Position numbers and translations under genes: made by a program
Notes under the pieces: generated by a model
What the model saw: the letters and a program-made list of their open reading frames with translations, nothing else
What the model was told of the DNA's origin: nothing
The model's database searches: none
Shown here: positions 32,063 to 41,495 of the stretch, piece by piece
How positions within the stretch are numbered: position 1 is the stretch's first letter
Layout: every line of letters begins with the position of its first letter
Assembly (NCBI RefSeq): GCF_024710765.1
Contig: NZ_JANJUE010000163.1
Coordinates: 40,832-104,831, forward strand
DNA length: 64,000 bases
Reading direction: 5' to 3'
Source: Pseudoxanthomonas sp.
GTDB lineage: Bacteria > Pseudomonadota > Gammaproteobacteria > Xanthomonadales > Xanthomonadaceae

Positions 32063-33511
32063 ATGAACATCATCCGCTGGCGCAAGCCGCTCACCACGTC
32101 CACCCTGTTCGCGACGCTGCTCGCTGGCGGCCTGGCCGGCGCCGCATACGCGGGACCGCGGGCACAGGTCTGGATCACCACGAGCGATCACCGGCAGGCG
32201 CTGCAGGCACAGGCGCCGGTGGCCTTCGGTGACGATTCGGCGCGGCGCCTGCACATCGAAGTCGATCCGGAGCAGCGTTACCAGCAGATGGTCGGCTTCG
32301 GCGCCTCGATCACCGATTCCTCCGCGTGGCTCATCCAGCACCGCATGTCGCCGGAACAACGCGACGCCCTGCTGCGCGAGTTGTTCGGCCGTGAGAACGG
32401 CGGACTGGGCCTGAGCTTCACCCGCCTGACCATCGGCGCCTCGGACTTCTCGCGCCACCACTACAGCCTGGACGATCCGCCGGGCAACCAGCCGGATCCG
32501 GACCTGGAGCATTTCAGCATCGAGCCCAATCGCGGCGACGTGGTGCCGGTGACCCGCGCCGCACTGGCCATCAATCCCCGACTCCAGGTGATGGCCTCGC
32601 CCTGGAGCGCGCCGGCCTGGATGAAATCGAACAACAGCCTGATCCAGGGCACCCTGCGCCCGGAGTACTACGACGCCTTCGCCCGCTATCTGCTCAAGTT
32701 CGTGGATGCCTATGCGGCCGAGGGCATTCCGATCTTCGCGCTCACTGTTCAGAACGAACCGGACTTCGAGCCCAAGGACTACCCCGGCATGCGCCTGAAC
32801 GCGCCGGCACGCGCGCGCCTCATCGGTGATCACCTGGGGCCGCTGCTGGCGACCCGCAAGGACGCACCGCAGATCTTCGACTGGGACCACAACTGGGACA
32901 AGCCGCAGGAACCGCTGGGCGTGCTGAACGATCCGGCCGCGGGCAAGTACGTGTCGGCGATCGCCTGGCACTGCTATGGCGGCGAGGTCGAGGCGCAGAC
33001 GCCGGTCCACGAGGCGTTTCCCGACAAGGATGCCTACCTCACCGAATGCTCCGGTGGCGACTGGGAGCCGATCATCAGCGGCGGCCTGACCCTGCAGGCA
33101 CGCGAGCAGGTCATCGGCGCGACCCGCAACTGGGCGCGCGGCGTGCTGTTCTGGAACCTCGCGCTGGACCAGGACGGCGGTCCGCATGCGGGCGGCTGCG
33201 ACACCTGCCGCGGGGTAGTGACCTTCGATTCGGCGACCGGCGCGGTCAGCCGCACCGACGAGTACTACGCGCTGGCGCACGCCAGCCGCTTCGTCCGTCC
33301 GGGCGCGCGCCGCATCGCTTCCGAGGGCGAGGGCGGCGACCTGGACCACGTCGCGTTCCGCAACGAGGACGACGGGTCGCTGGTGCTGGTGGTGACCAAC
33401 TCGAGCCGCCGCGCCCGCCGCCTTTCGGTCGGACAGGGCGAGCAGGTCCTGCGCTACACCCTGCCGGCGCGCAGCCTGGCGACGTTCGTGTGGACGCCGG
33501 AGGCGCCGTGA
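32063..33511 (+). CDS. GH30 family glycosidase (glucosylceramidase/beta-1,6-glucanase type)
   Basis: Signal peptide; QRYQQMVGFGASITDSSAWLIQ, LQVMASPWSAPAWMKSN, FALTVQNEPDFEP. Confidence 0.92.
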   Translation: MNIIRWRKPLTTSTLFATLLAGGLAGAAYAGPRAQVWITTSDHRQALQAQAPVAFGDDSARRLHIEVDPEQRYQQMVGFGASITDSSAWLIQHRMSPEQRDALLRELFGRENGGLGLSFTRLTIGASDFSRHHYSLDDPPGNQPDPDLEHFSIEPNRGDVVPVTRAALAINPRLQVMASPWSAPAWMKSNNSLIQGTLRPEYYDAFARYLLKFVDAYAAEGIPIFALTVQNEPDFEPKDYPGMRLNAPARARLIGDHLGPLLATRKDAPQIFDWDHNWDKPQEPLGVLNDPAAGKYVSAIAWHCYGGEVEAQTPVHEAFPDKDAYLTECSGGDWEPIISGGLTLQAREQVIGATRNWARGVLFWNLALDQDGGPHAGGCDTCRGVVTFDSATGAVSRTDEYYALAHASRFVRPGARRIASEGEGGDLDHVAFRNEDDGSLVLVVTNSSRRARRLSVGQGEQVLRYTLPARSLATFVWTPEAP

Positions 33512-33584
33512 CGCGGCGCGCAAGGCCGGCGCCGCGCGCTCTGGCAGAATGACGTCCTGGAAGAGGTGAAGGAACCCCAGCGCC

Positions 33585-34598
33585 ATGCGCATTCGGATCG
33601 AGGACGTGGCCGCCGCCGCCGGCGTTTCGATGAAAACGGTGTCGCGCGTGCTCAACCACGAGCCCAACGTGCGCGAGGAGACCCGGCGCCGGGTCGAGGA
33701 GGTCGTCGCCCGCCTGCAATACCGTCCCAATCCGTCGGCGCGCAGCCTGGCCGGCCAGCGCTCCTACGTAGTCGCGCTGGCCTACGACAATCCGTCACGC
33801 AACTACCTGATGGAAATCCAGAGCGGCGTGCTGGAAGCGTGCCGGGCGCAGCACTACACCCTGGTGCTGGCCCCGGTCACCTTCGGCCAGCGCGGTTACA
33901 CGGCCGACATCACCTCGCTGGTCGAGCACTTCGGCCTGGACGGGGTGCTGCTGATTCCGCCGCTGACCGATGACAAGGCCCTGCTGGCGCAACTGGAAGA
34001 ACACGAGATCCCCTTCGCCAGCATTTCGCCGCGAAGCCGCCGCGGCCGCATCGGGGTGACCGTGGACGAGCATGCCGCGGTCTGCGATCTGATCGCCGAA
34101 CTGGTCGCGCTCGGCCATCGCCGCATCGGCCACATCAAGGGCCACAAGGCGCACGGCGCCTGCGCCTGGCGGTTCGCCGGCTACCGCGACGCACTGGAGC
34201 GGGCCGGCATCGCCTTCGATCCGGAGCTGGTGGTGGACGGCGCGTTCACCTTCGAATCCGGCGTTCACGGCGCCAACCAGTTGCTGGATCTGAAGGATCC
34301 GCCGACCGCGATCTTCGCCGCCAACGACGACACCGCCGCCGGGGTGATTCGGGTTGCGGGCCTGCGCGGGCTGAGCGTGCCGCGGGATCTTTCCGTGTGC
34401 GGCTTCGACGATACGCCGATCTCGCGCCATATCTTTCCGGCGCTGACCACGGTCCGCCAGCCGACCCGCGACATGGGCCGGATGGCCACCCTGGAACTGC
34501 TCAACAACATCCGCGATCCCGATGCGGGCCGGATGGTGCCGGTCCAGTACAGCCTGGAACTGCGCGAATCCATCGCCGCGCCACGCCGCAAGCGCTGA
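33585..34598 (+). CDS. LacI family transcriptional regulator
   Basis: MRIRIEDVAAAAGVSMKTVSRVLNHEPNVREETRRRVEEVVARLQYRPNPSARSLAG. Confidence 0.95.
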   Translation: MRIRIEDVAAAAGVSMKTVSRVLNHEPNVREETRRRVEEVVARLQYRPNPSARSLAGQRSYVVALAYDNPSRNYLMEIQSGVLEACRAQHYTLVLAPVTFGQRGYTADITSLVEHFGLDGVLLIPPLTDDKALLAQLEEHEIPFASISPRSRRGRIGVTVDEHAAVCDLIAELVALGHRRIGHIKGHKAHGACAWRFAGYRDALERAGIAFDPELVVDGAFTFESGVHGANQLLDLKDPPTAIFAANDDTAAGVIRVAGLRGLSVPRDLSVCGFDDTPISRHIFPALTTVRQPTRDMGRMATLELLNNIRDPDAGRMVPVQYSLELRESIAAPRRKR

Positions 34599-34620
34599 AG
34601 CCCGCTTCCGGTCATCGGCC

Positions 34621-34731
34621 GTCCCTGCGGGAGCGACGCGAGTCGCGGCCAACCTGCTCCAGATGCGCCCGTGAACCGGATTCGAAGTTCGAGTCGACGC
34701 TTCCGCGTCGTAGGCCGGGCAAGCCCGGCCT
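34621..34731. repeat. Intergenic hairpin repeats in convergent lacI / symporter gap
   Basis: GGGAGCGACGCGAGTCGCGG type hairpin and AGGCCGGGCAAGCCCGGCCT palindrome. Confidence 0.6.
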
Positions 34732-34737
34732 CCCGGA

Positions 34738-36312
34738 TCACCAGAAGATCGTGTACAGCGCGATCAGGATGATGACCACACCCACCGCGCCGATGTTGAA
34801 CACGCCCGGGGTGCGGTAGTCGACGTCGTCGGTGCGGATGAAATCCTTGCCCTCGGCGCGCGCGGTCGCCAGCGACACCACCACCGCCAGCGCCAGCGCA
34901 GCGAGGAACACGATGCCGACGCGATCCATGAACGGCAGCAGGTACAGACCGGTCTTCTGGGCCCAGAAGAAGGCCGCCGACAGCAGCACCGAACCCAGCG
35001 CCGCGGCCAGCGCGCCGGCCTCGTTGGCGCGCTTCCAGAACAGGCCGAGCACGAAGATCACCACGATGCCCGGGGTGAAGAAGCCAGTGAATTCCTGGAT
35101 GAACTGGAAGCCCTGGTCGAAGCTGCCCAGCAGCGGCCGTGCGGCGAGGATGCCCAGCAGCACGGCGACCGCGGCGGCGATGCGGCCCACCTTCACCTGC
35201 CGCGCCTCGCTCGGCTGGCTCTTCGACTTGGCGTAGAAGTCGAGGGTGAAGATGGTCGCCACCGAATTGATCTTGGAGGCCAGCGACGCGACGATCGCCG
35301 CCACCAGCGCGGCGAACACGAGACCAAGGATACCGGTCGGCAGCAGGCGCATCATGGTTGGATACGCCTGGTCGGGCTTGTCCAGCCCTGGCGCCAGCAC
35401 CACCGCGGCGATGCCCGGCAACACCACGATCACCGGCATCAGCAGCTTGAGGAAGGCGGCGAACAACACGCCCTTCTGCGCCTCGGCGATGTCCTTGGCG
35501 GCCAGGGCGCGCTGGATGATGTACTGGTTGAAGCCCCAGTAGCTGACATTCATGATCCACATGCCGCCGATCAGCACGCTGATGCCCGGCAGGTCCTTGT
35601 AGAAGGGATTGTCCTTGCTCAGGATCATCTCGAAGTGTTCCGGGTGCTGCGTCCACAGCTTCTGGAAGCCGGCGACGACGCCCGCGCCCTCGCCGATGTG
35701 GCTCAGGGTCAGGCCGGCCACCAGCAGGCCACCCAGCACCAGCAGCGACACCTGCACGATGTCGGTCAGCGCCACCGCCTTCAGGCCGCCATACAGCTGG
35801 TACACCAGCGCGAACACGCCCAGCAGGGTCAACGCGAGCATCTGGTCCATGCCGGTCACCTGGCTCACCGCGATCGAACCCAGCCACATGATCGAGGTCA
35901 GGTTGACGAACACGTACAGCAGCAGCCAGAACACCGCCATCAGGGTGCGGATGCGCGTGCCGTAACGCTGTTCCAGGAACTGCGGCATGGTGTAGATGCC
36001 GTTGCGCAGGAATACCGGCAGGAAGAACTTGCCGACGATCAGCAGCGTCAACGCCGCCATCCATTCGTAGGAGGCGATCGCCAGGCCGATGGCATAGCCG
36101 GAACCGGACATGCCGATGATCTGCTCGGCCGAGATGTTGGCCGCGATCAGCGATGCGCCGATCGCCCACCACGGCAGCGACTTGCTCGCCAGGAAGTAGT
36201 CCTTGGCGTCCTTCTGGTGGCCGCCCTTCTCGCGCGACACCCACTGCGCCAGGATGAAGATGCCGGCCAGATAGACCAGGACGATACCGATATCGAGCGA
36301 GGACAATTCCAC
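34738..36312 (-). CDS. Sodium/sugar symporter, SSS family (SGLT-like)
   Basis: LDIGIVLVYLAGIFILAQWVSREKGGHQKDAKDYFLASKSLPWWAIGASLIAANISAEQIIGMSGSGYAIG; GTG start inferred. Confidence 0.92.
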   Translation of the reverse strand: MELSSLDIGIVLVYLAGIFILAQWVSREKGGHQKDAKDYFLASKSLPWWAIGASLIAANISAEQIIGMSGSGYAIGLAIASYEWMAALTLLIVGKFFLPVFLRNGIYTMPQFLEQRYGTRIRTLMAVFWLLLYVFVNLTSIMWLGSIAVSQVTGMDQMLALTLLGVFALVYQLYGGLKAVALTDIVQVSLLVLGGLLVAGLTLSHIGEGAGVVAGFQKLWTQHPEHFEMILSKDNPFYKDLPGISVLIGGMWIMNVSYWGFNQYIIQRALAAKDIAEAQKGVLFAAFLKLLMPVIVVLPGIAAVVLAPGLDKPDQAYPTMMRLLPTGILGLVFAALVAAIVASLASKINSVATIFTLDFYAKSKSQPSEARQVKVGRIAAAVAVLLGILAARPLLGSFDQGFQFIQEFTGFFTPGIVVIFVLGLFWKRANEAGALAAALGSVLLSAAFFWAQKTGLYLLPFMDRVGIVFLAALALAVVVSLATARAEGKDFIRTDDVDYRTPGVFNIGAVGVVIILIALYTIFW

Positions 36313-36476
36313 TACGGACTCCCGTGGCGATGGATGGCGCGTCGTCGCGCGATGGGTCCACGGTAACGCGGAGGTCGCGTGGAGGGCGGCCCGTCGCGCA
36401 TTCCAGTGGAGCCACCCGGCACGCGACGGGCGGAATCGTGGCATCACTCGCCGGAAGTCCCGCGTCCCGCCAGTGA

Positions 36477-36490
36477 TGACAGCGCTGTCA
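36477..36490. promoter_or_regulatory. Candidate LacI-family operator (second identical copy)
   Basis: TGACAGCGCTGTCA upstream of the SSS symporter; identical to 31877-31890. Confidence 0.75.
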
Positions 36491-36655
36491 GATTACGCAA
36501 TGGAGTCATGTTTGCATCGTGCGATGCACCAATCCCGCGATTGGTATTTCTTTGGTGGTGAAGCCGACGGATTTGGATCGGTACAAAGCCACGGATGCTT
36601 CGATCGCAACGCATCCGGCGAGCAGGGAATGCGAGCGTGTGCGCGAAGGCTTCGC

Positions 36656-37099
36656 TTACTCGTGGGCGGTGGCGCAGGCCATCACGTGGTTGTAGTCGCT
36701 GGACATGCAGCGATAGAACTCGCGGCGCGCGCCGGTGGCGTTTTCGCAGTCCGCGAGGGTCAGGGTTTCCAGCCGCGTTTTCAGCGGTGCCGCCATGCGA
36801 TCGTAGTCCGCGCGGCCCAGATAGCCATCCTGCAGGTTGCGTTCGCCGACCTCCAGCATGGTCTCCACGCCCCAGCGCGCGTTCTCCACCGCCTTGGGGC
36901 ACGCGAGCTCCACGTCGTCATCGCGTACCTTGAGCAGTTGCCGGGCGATATCGTTCACGTCTTCCCGCACCTGCGACGGCAGCGTGCGAACGGCGCCACC
37001 CGGATCTGCCGGCCATGCCGACGCGGGAAAACCGACGACCAGCAGCATCAAGCCCGCCAACCGCAACCCGATCGCGTCTCGTCGTCCGTGCCGTTTCAT
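36656..37099 (-). CDS. Secreted uncharacterised protein, 147 aa
   Basis: Signal peptide MKRHGRRDAIGLRLAGLMLLVVGFPASAWPADPGG; several Cys in mature part. Confidence 0.65.
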   Translation of the reverse strand: MKRHGRRDAIGLRLAGLMLLVVGFPASAWPADPGGAVRTLPSQVREDVNDIARQLLKVRDDDVELACPKAVENARWGVETMLEVGERNLQDGYLGRADYDRMAAPLKTRLETLTLADCENATGARREFYRCMSSDYNHVMACATAHE

Positions 37100-37469
37100 C
37101 GCGTCCTCCGTGAGGGCCGCGAGTATAGCGACCGCAACGCGGGCGCAGCGGTTCGTGATGCAGGCGCGCAGGTGCCTGCGCGGCGACTCGCGCGGGCCAC
37201 TGTCCGGCGCCAGCGGTACGCATCCTCCCAGAGGCGATGCGGCATCGCCTCCAGCAGGTATGGATACGCTTCGCGGGTGATCGGGTTGACCAGCGGGTGG
37301 CGGCCTTCCGCGTCGGCGAACGGGGCCACGTCCTTGTCCAGCGACTGCGGTTGCGCGGCGTAGTGCAGCGCGCGGCGGGGGCGGATGCAGGTCCTCCGCC
37401 ACGACGCGACGAAGCCCGTCGTCGATGCCGGCGGCGCGGCGCGGCCGGCGCGGAAAGCCGTGCCGGCGA

Positions 37470-38219
37470 CTACTCGCTCTGCAGCTCGGCGACGAAGTCG
37501 TAGGCGTCGCCGCGATAGTAGGAGCGGGTGGATTCGACCACGCGGCCATCTTCCAGGAACGCGCGGCGTTCGACCAGCAGGCCGGGCGCGCCGACCGGCA
37601 GCTCCAGGTGGCGCGCGGCCTCTTCGTCCAGCGCGACCGCGCGCAGGCGTTGCAGCGCGCGGCGCGGGCGGTTGCCGTGCGCGTCGAGCGCCTCGTACAG
37701 CGAGGTGGTGACGCTCTCCGGATCCGGCAGCAACGACAGCGGCACCAAAGTGCGCTCGATCGCGATCGGCGAGCCGTCGACATGGCGCAGGCGATACATG
37801 CGGACCACGCCGCTGCCCGGCGACAGGTTGAGCGCCATCGACTCTTCCGGGGTCACCTCGCCAACGCTGCGCTCCAGGAACTTCACCTGTGGATTGAGGC
37901 CGCGCTCGCGCAGATCGTCGGTGAAGCTGGTCAGGCGCGAGAACTGGCGCAGGATGCGTTCGGCGACGAAGGTGCCGGCGCCCTGCCGCTGCACCAGCAG
38001 GCCGGCCTCGATCAGCCCGGCCAGTGCCTTGCGGATCGTCACGCGGGACAGACCCAGCAGGTTGGCAAGATCACGTTCGCTGGGCAGGGCCTGGCCCGAG
38101 CGCAGCACGCCGGCGTCCATCAGGTTCTGCAGGGCGCGGCGCAGGCGCAGGTAGGCCACCGCGCGGGTGGATTCACCGGTCTGCAGGCGATGGTATTCAT
38201 CGAACAGGGCTTTTTGCAT
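37470..38219 (-). CDS. GntR family (HutC-type) transcriptional regulator
   Basis: GQALPSERDLANLLGLSRVTIRKALAGLIEAGLLVQRQGAGTFV plus UTRA-like effector domain. Confidence 0.93.
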   Translation of the reverse strand: MQKALFDEYHRLQTGESTRAVAYLRLRRALQNLMDAGVLRSGQALPSERDLANLLGLSRVTIRKALAGLIEAGLLVQRQGAGTFVAERILRQFSRLTSFTDDLRERGLNPQVKFLERSVGEVTPEESMALNLSPGSGVVRMYRLRHVDGSPIAIERTLVPLSLLPDPESVTTSLYEALDAHGNRPRRALQRLRAVALDEEAARHLELPVGAPGLLVERRAFLEDGRVVESTRSYYRGDAYDFVAELQSE

Positions 38220-38355
38220 GAGTAAGAACATACCACTCACGTACCAATAAAGGCAATATCAGCCGACAAATGGTCACATTGGCCTGATTAATTGGTCAGC
38301 GTGGTAGCCCGGTGGTATTGTTCCACTCAACCTGACAAGCGAACGAGATGACGAC

Positions 38356-39834
38356 GTGACCGCCAAGACCCTGCCCGTCGACCCCTTCGATCTGGTGATT
38401 TTCGGAGGCACCGGTGACCTGGCCCTGCGCAAGCTGCTGCCCGGCCTGCTGCGCCGCTACGCCGATGGCCAGATCCGCGAGGACAGCCGGATCATCGGCG
38501 TGGCCCGCGACAAGCAGACCGACGCCGATTACCGCGCCAAGGTGGGCGAAGCCCTGCAGCGCGTGGCCGGCAACGACGAGGCGCTGAAGGCCAAGCTGCC
38601 GGCGTTCCTGGACAAGCTGGGCTACCACGCCCTGGACGCGACCAAGGACGAGGGCTGGGAGGAATTCGCCGCCGCGCTCAAGGCGCAGGGCGATCGCATC
38701 CGGGTGTTCTACCTGTCGACCAGCCCCAGCCTGTTCGTGAACCTGTGCGACCGCCTACGCGCGCACGGCCTCAACGGCGGCCAGTCGCGGGTGGTCATCG
38801 AGAAGCCAATCGGCCACGACCTGGCCAGCGCGACGGTGATCAACGACGCGGTCGGCAGCGCGTTCGCGGAAAGCCAGATCTTCCGCATCGATCATTACCT
38901 GGGCAAGGAAACGGTGCAGAACTTGCTGGCGCTGCGCTTTGCCAACATCCTGTTCGAACCGCTGTGGAACGCCAACCACATCGATCACGTGCAGATCACC
39001 GTGGCCGAGACGGTCGGCCTGGAGAAGCGCGCGACCTATTACGACACCTCCGGCGCGCTGCGCGACATGGTCCAGAACCATCTGCTGCAGTTGCTGTGCA
39101 TGGTGGCGATGGAACCGCCGGCGGCACTGGAAGCCGATGCCGTGCGCGACGAAAAGCTGAAGGTGCTGCGTTCGCTGCGCCCGATCACCGCCGACGAGAT
39201 CAGCCACATGACCGTGCGTGGCCAGTACCGCGCCGGCGCGGTCAACGGCATGGCGGTGCCGGGCTACCTGGACGAACTCGGGCGCGAGGATTCGCGCACC
39301 GAGACCTTCGTGGCGCTGAAGGCGGAAGTGGACAACTGGCGCTGGGCCGGGGTCCCGTTCTACCTGCGCACCGGCAAGCGCCTGCCCGAGCGCGTCTCCG
39401 AGATCGTGATCGCGTTCAAGCAGATCCCGCATTCGATCTTCGAGCACGGCGCCGGCCCGGTGATGGGCAACAAGCTGGTCCTGCGCCTGCAGCCGGACGA
39501 GGGCGTGAAGCTGTGGCTGATGATCAAGGACCCGGGCCCGGGTGGCCTGCGCCTGCAGCATGTGCCGCTGGACATGAGCTTCGCCGAGGCCTTTGGCGTG
39601 CACCAGCCGGAAGCCTACGAGCGCCTGCTGATGGACGTGGTGCGCGGCAATCCGACCCTGTTCATGCGCCGCGACGAGGTCGAGGCGGCATGGAAGTGGA
39701 TCGACCCGATCCTGGGCGCGTGGGAAAACCAGCGCGAGACACCCAAGCCGTACACCGCCGGTTCGTGGGGACCGAGCGCGGCGGTCGCGCTGGTCGAGCG
39801 CGATGGCCGGACCTGGCACGAGGACACGGTGTAA
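38356..39834 (+). CDS. zwf: Glucose-6-phosphate 1-dehydrogenase
   Basis: FDLVIFGGTGDLALRKLLPGL, IFRIDHYLGKETVQNLLALRFAN; GTG start. Confidence 0.97.
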   Translation: MTAKTLPVDPFDLVIFGGTGDLALRKLLPGLLRRYADGQIREDSRIIGVARDKQTDADYRAKVGEALQRVAGNDEALKAKLPAFLDKLGYHALDATKDEGWEEFAAALKAQGDRIRVFYLSTSPSLFVNLCDRLRAHGLNGGQSRVVIEKPIGHDLASATVINDAVGSAFAESQIFRIDHYLGKETVQNLLALRFANILFEPLWNANHIDHVQITVAETVGLEKRATYYDTSGALRDMVQNHLLQLLCMVAMEPPAALEADAVRDEKLKVLRSLRPITADEISHMTVRGQYRAGAVNGMAVPGYLDELGREDSRTETFVALKAEVDNWRWAGVPFYLRTGKRLPERVSEIVIAFKQIPHSIFEHGAGPVMGNKLVLRLQPDEGVKLWLMIKDPGPGGLRLQHVPLDMSFAEAFGVHQPEAYERLLMDVVRGNPTLFMRRDEVEAAWKWIDPILGAWENQRETPKPYTAGSWGPSAAVALVERDGRTWHEDTV

Positions 39835-39838
39835 GCGC

Positions 39839-40558
39839 GTGACGAATTCCCCCCTCTCCCCCGTCCCGACCGACCTGATCACCTTCTCCGACAGCGAGGC
39901 GCTGGCCGGTGCGCTGGCCGCGGCCGTCGCCGCGGATCTGCGCGCCGGGATCGAGGCCCGTGGCGGCGCGCTGCTGGCGCTGTCCGGCGGCACCACCCCG
40001 CGCCGGTTCCTGCAACGCCTGTCGGAGCAACCGCTGGACTGGGACAAGGTCACCGTCACCCTGGTCGACGAACGCTGGGTGGCGCCGGACAACGATCGTT
40101 CCAACGCGCGCCTGCTGGCCGAGCACCTGCTGCGCGGCGCGGCGGCGGCGGCGCATTTCCTGCCGCTGTTCCGCGACACGCCCGAACCGGAAGATGCCCT
40201 GGCCGAGCTGGAGCGGCGTTTCGCCAGCCTGCCGGCGGCGTTCGACGCGATCGTGCTGGGCATGGGCACCGATGGGCACACCGCCTCATTCTTTCCCGGC
40301 GGCGATCACCTGGCCGCGGCGCTGGATCCGGGCTCGGCCGCGCGGCTGCTGCCGATGCGCGCCCCCGGTGCCGGCGAGGCCCGCGTCACCCTGACCCTGC
40401 CGGTGCTGCTGGCCGCCCGCCACCTGTACCTGCATATCGAAGGGACCGCCAAGCGGGACGTGCTGGACGCCGCGCTGGCCGACGCCACCCCGCAGGCGCC
40501 GGTCGCCGCGGTCCTGCGCCAGGCCCCGGCGCCGGTGCGCACCTACTGGTGCCCCTGA
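39839..40558 (+). CDS. pgl: 6-phosphogluconolactonase
   Basis: LALSGGTTPRRFLQRL, VTLVDERWVAPDNDRSN, DAIVLGMGTDGHTASFFPGG. Confidence 0.96.
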   Translation: MTNSPLSPVPTDLITFSDSEALAGALAAAVAADLRAGIEARGGALLALSGGTTPRRFLQRLSEQPLDWDKVTVTLVDERWVAPDNDRSNARLLAEHLLRGAAAAAHFLPLFRDTPEPEDALAELERRFASLPAAFDAIVLGMGTDGHTASFFPGGDHLAAALDPGSAARLLPMRAPGAGEARVTLTLPVLLAARHLYLHIEGTAKRDVLDAALADATPQAPVAAVLRQAPAPVRTYWCP

Positions 40559-40568
40559 GCCCCGCAGG

Positions 40569-40599
40569 TTGAGGCAAGACCGGCCACCCTGCTTATAAT
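40569..40599 (+). promoter_or_regulatory. Putative sigma70-like promoter upstream of cytochrome c gene
   Basis: TTGAGG - 19 bp - TATAAT. Confidence 0.4.
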
Positions 40600-40721
40600 G
40601 GGCGCCTTGCCTCGGGCGCCCGCGCCCGGCATCTGTCCGCGAATCCGTCCGGTGACGGTTTCCGGCTCCCCCGTTTTTCGTAGCCAAGCACGGTTTCCCG
40701 CCGTGCTGCCAAAGGTGGAAA

Positions 40722-41240
40722 GTGCGTAATTACGACCTCGAATTCCTGAAGCATTTCTCGATGGTGATCGGCTTCCTGGTGGTGGTCACCCTCGGCCTGA
40801 TCATCGGTGCGCATTTCCTGCACTCCTCGATCCCGGCGGAAGTGAACCCGCAGGCCGCCAAGCGCACCGAAGGCCGCATCGCCCCGTCGGGCGCGGTGTA
40901 TGCCGGCGCCACCGGTGCCGCAGCCCAGGCCGCCGCGCAGGCTGCCGCCGCCGCGGCCGCCTCCTCGCAGGTCGCCTACGGTGGCACCACCGACGGCCAG
41001 GTCATCTTCGACAACCTGTGCGGCGCCTGCCACAAGAACGGCACCGGCAATGCCCCGATGCTGACCGCCGCCGGCATGGGCGCGCGCGCGGCCAAGGGCA
41101 AGGACACCCTGTACAAGCACGCCATCGAAGGCTTCACCGGTCCGGACGGCGGCATCATGCCCCCGAAGGGCGGCAACCCGGCCCTGACCGAAGAGCAGAT
41201 CCACGCCACGGTCGACTGGATGCTGGCCAACGTGAAGTAA
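40722..41240 (+). CDS. Membrane-anchored c-type cytochrome (cytochrome c5 family)
   Basis: N-terminal TM, Ala-rich linker, heme motif CGACH; GTG start. Confidence 0.9.
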   Translation: MRNYDLEFLKHFSMVIGFLVVVTLGLIIGAHFLHSSIPAEVNPQAAKRTEGRIAPSGAVYAGATGAAAQAAAQAAAAAAASSQVAYGGTTDGQVIFDNLCGACHKNGTGNAPMLTAAGMGARAAKGKDTLYKHAIEGFTGPDGGIMPPKGGNPALTEEQIHATVDWMLANVK

Positions 41241-41266
41241 GCCTTTCCGGCTTGCCTGCAATGCTG

Positions 41267-41295
41267 AAAACGCCGCCTCCGGGCGGCGTTTTTTC
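41267..41295 (+). terminator. Rho-independent terminator
   Basis: AACGCCGCCTCCGGGCGGCGTTTTTT. Confidence 0.9.
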
Positions 41296-41350
41296 GTTTT
41301 GCGGGTTTGAGCCAGTCCCTGGTCGCCTTCGGCGCCCGCCCTCTTTTTGC

Positions 41351-41379
41351 GCTTTCAACAGCCGCAGGGCGGGCCAAGA
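41351..41379. repeat. Copy of dispersed repeat flanking nuclease gene
   Basis: GCTTTCAACAGCCGCAGGGCGGGCCAAGA; related inverted copy at 43365-43393 and same-orientation copy at 43441-43470. Confidence 0.6.
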
Positions 41380-41495
41380 CGGGAACCGGGCGCATTGACC
41401 CGTCCCTCGGCGGTCGGGGCGCGTTGGCGCTTCCCCATCGCCCGTCATCCCCGCTGGCTATCATGTCCGGCTTACCGTTCCGCCAGGCATCCGCC

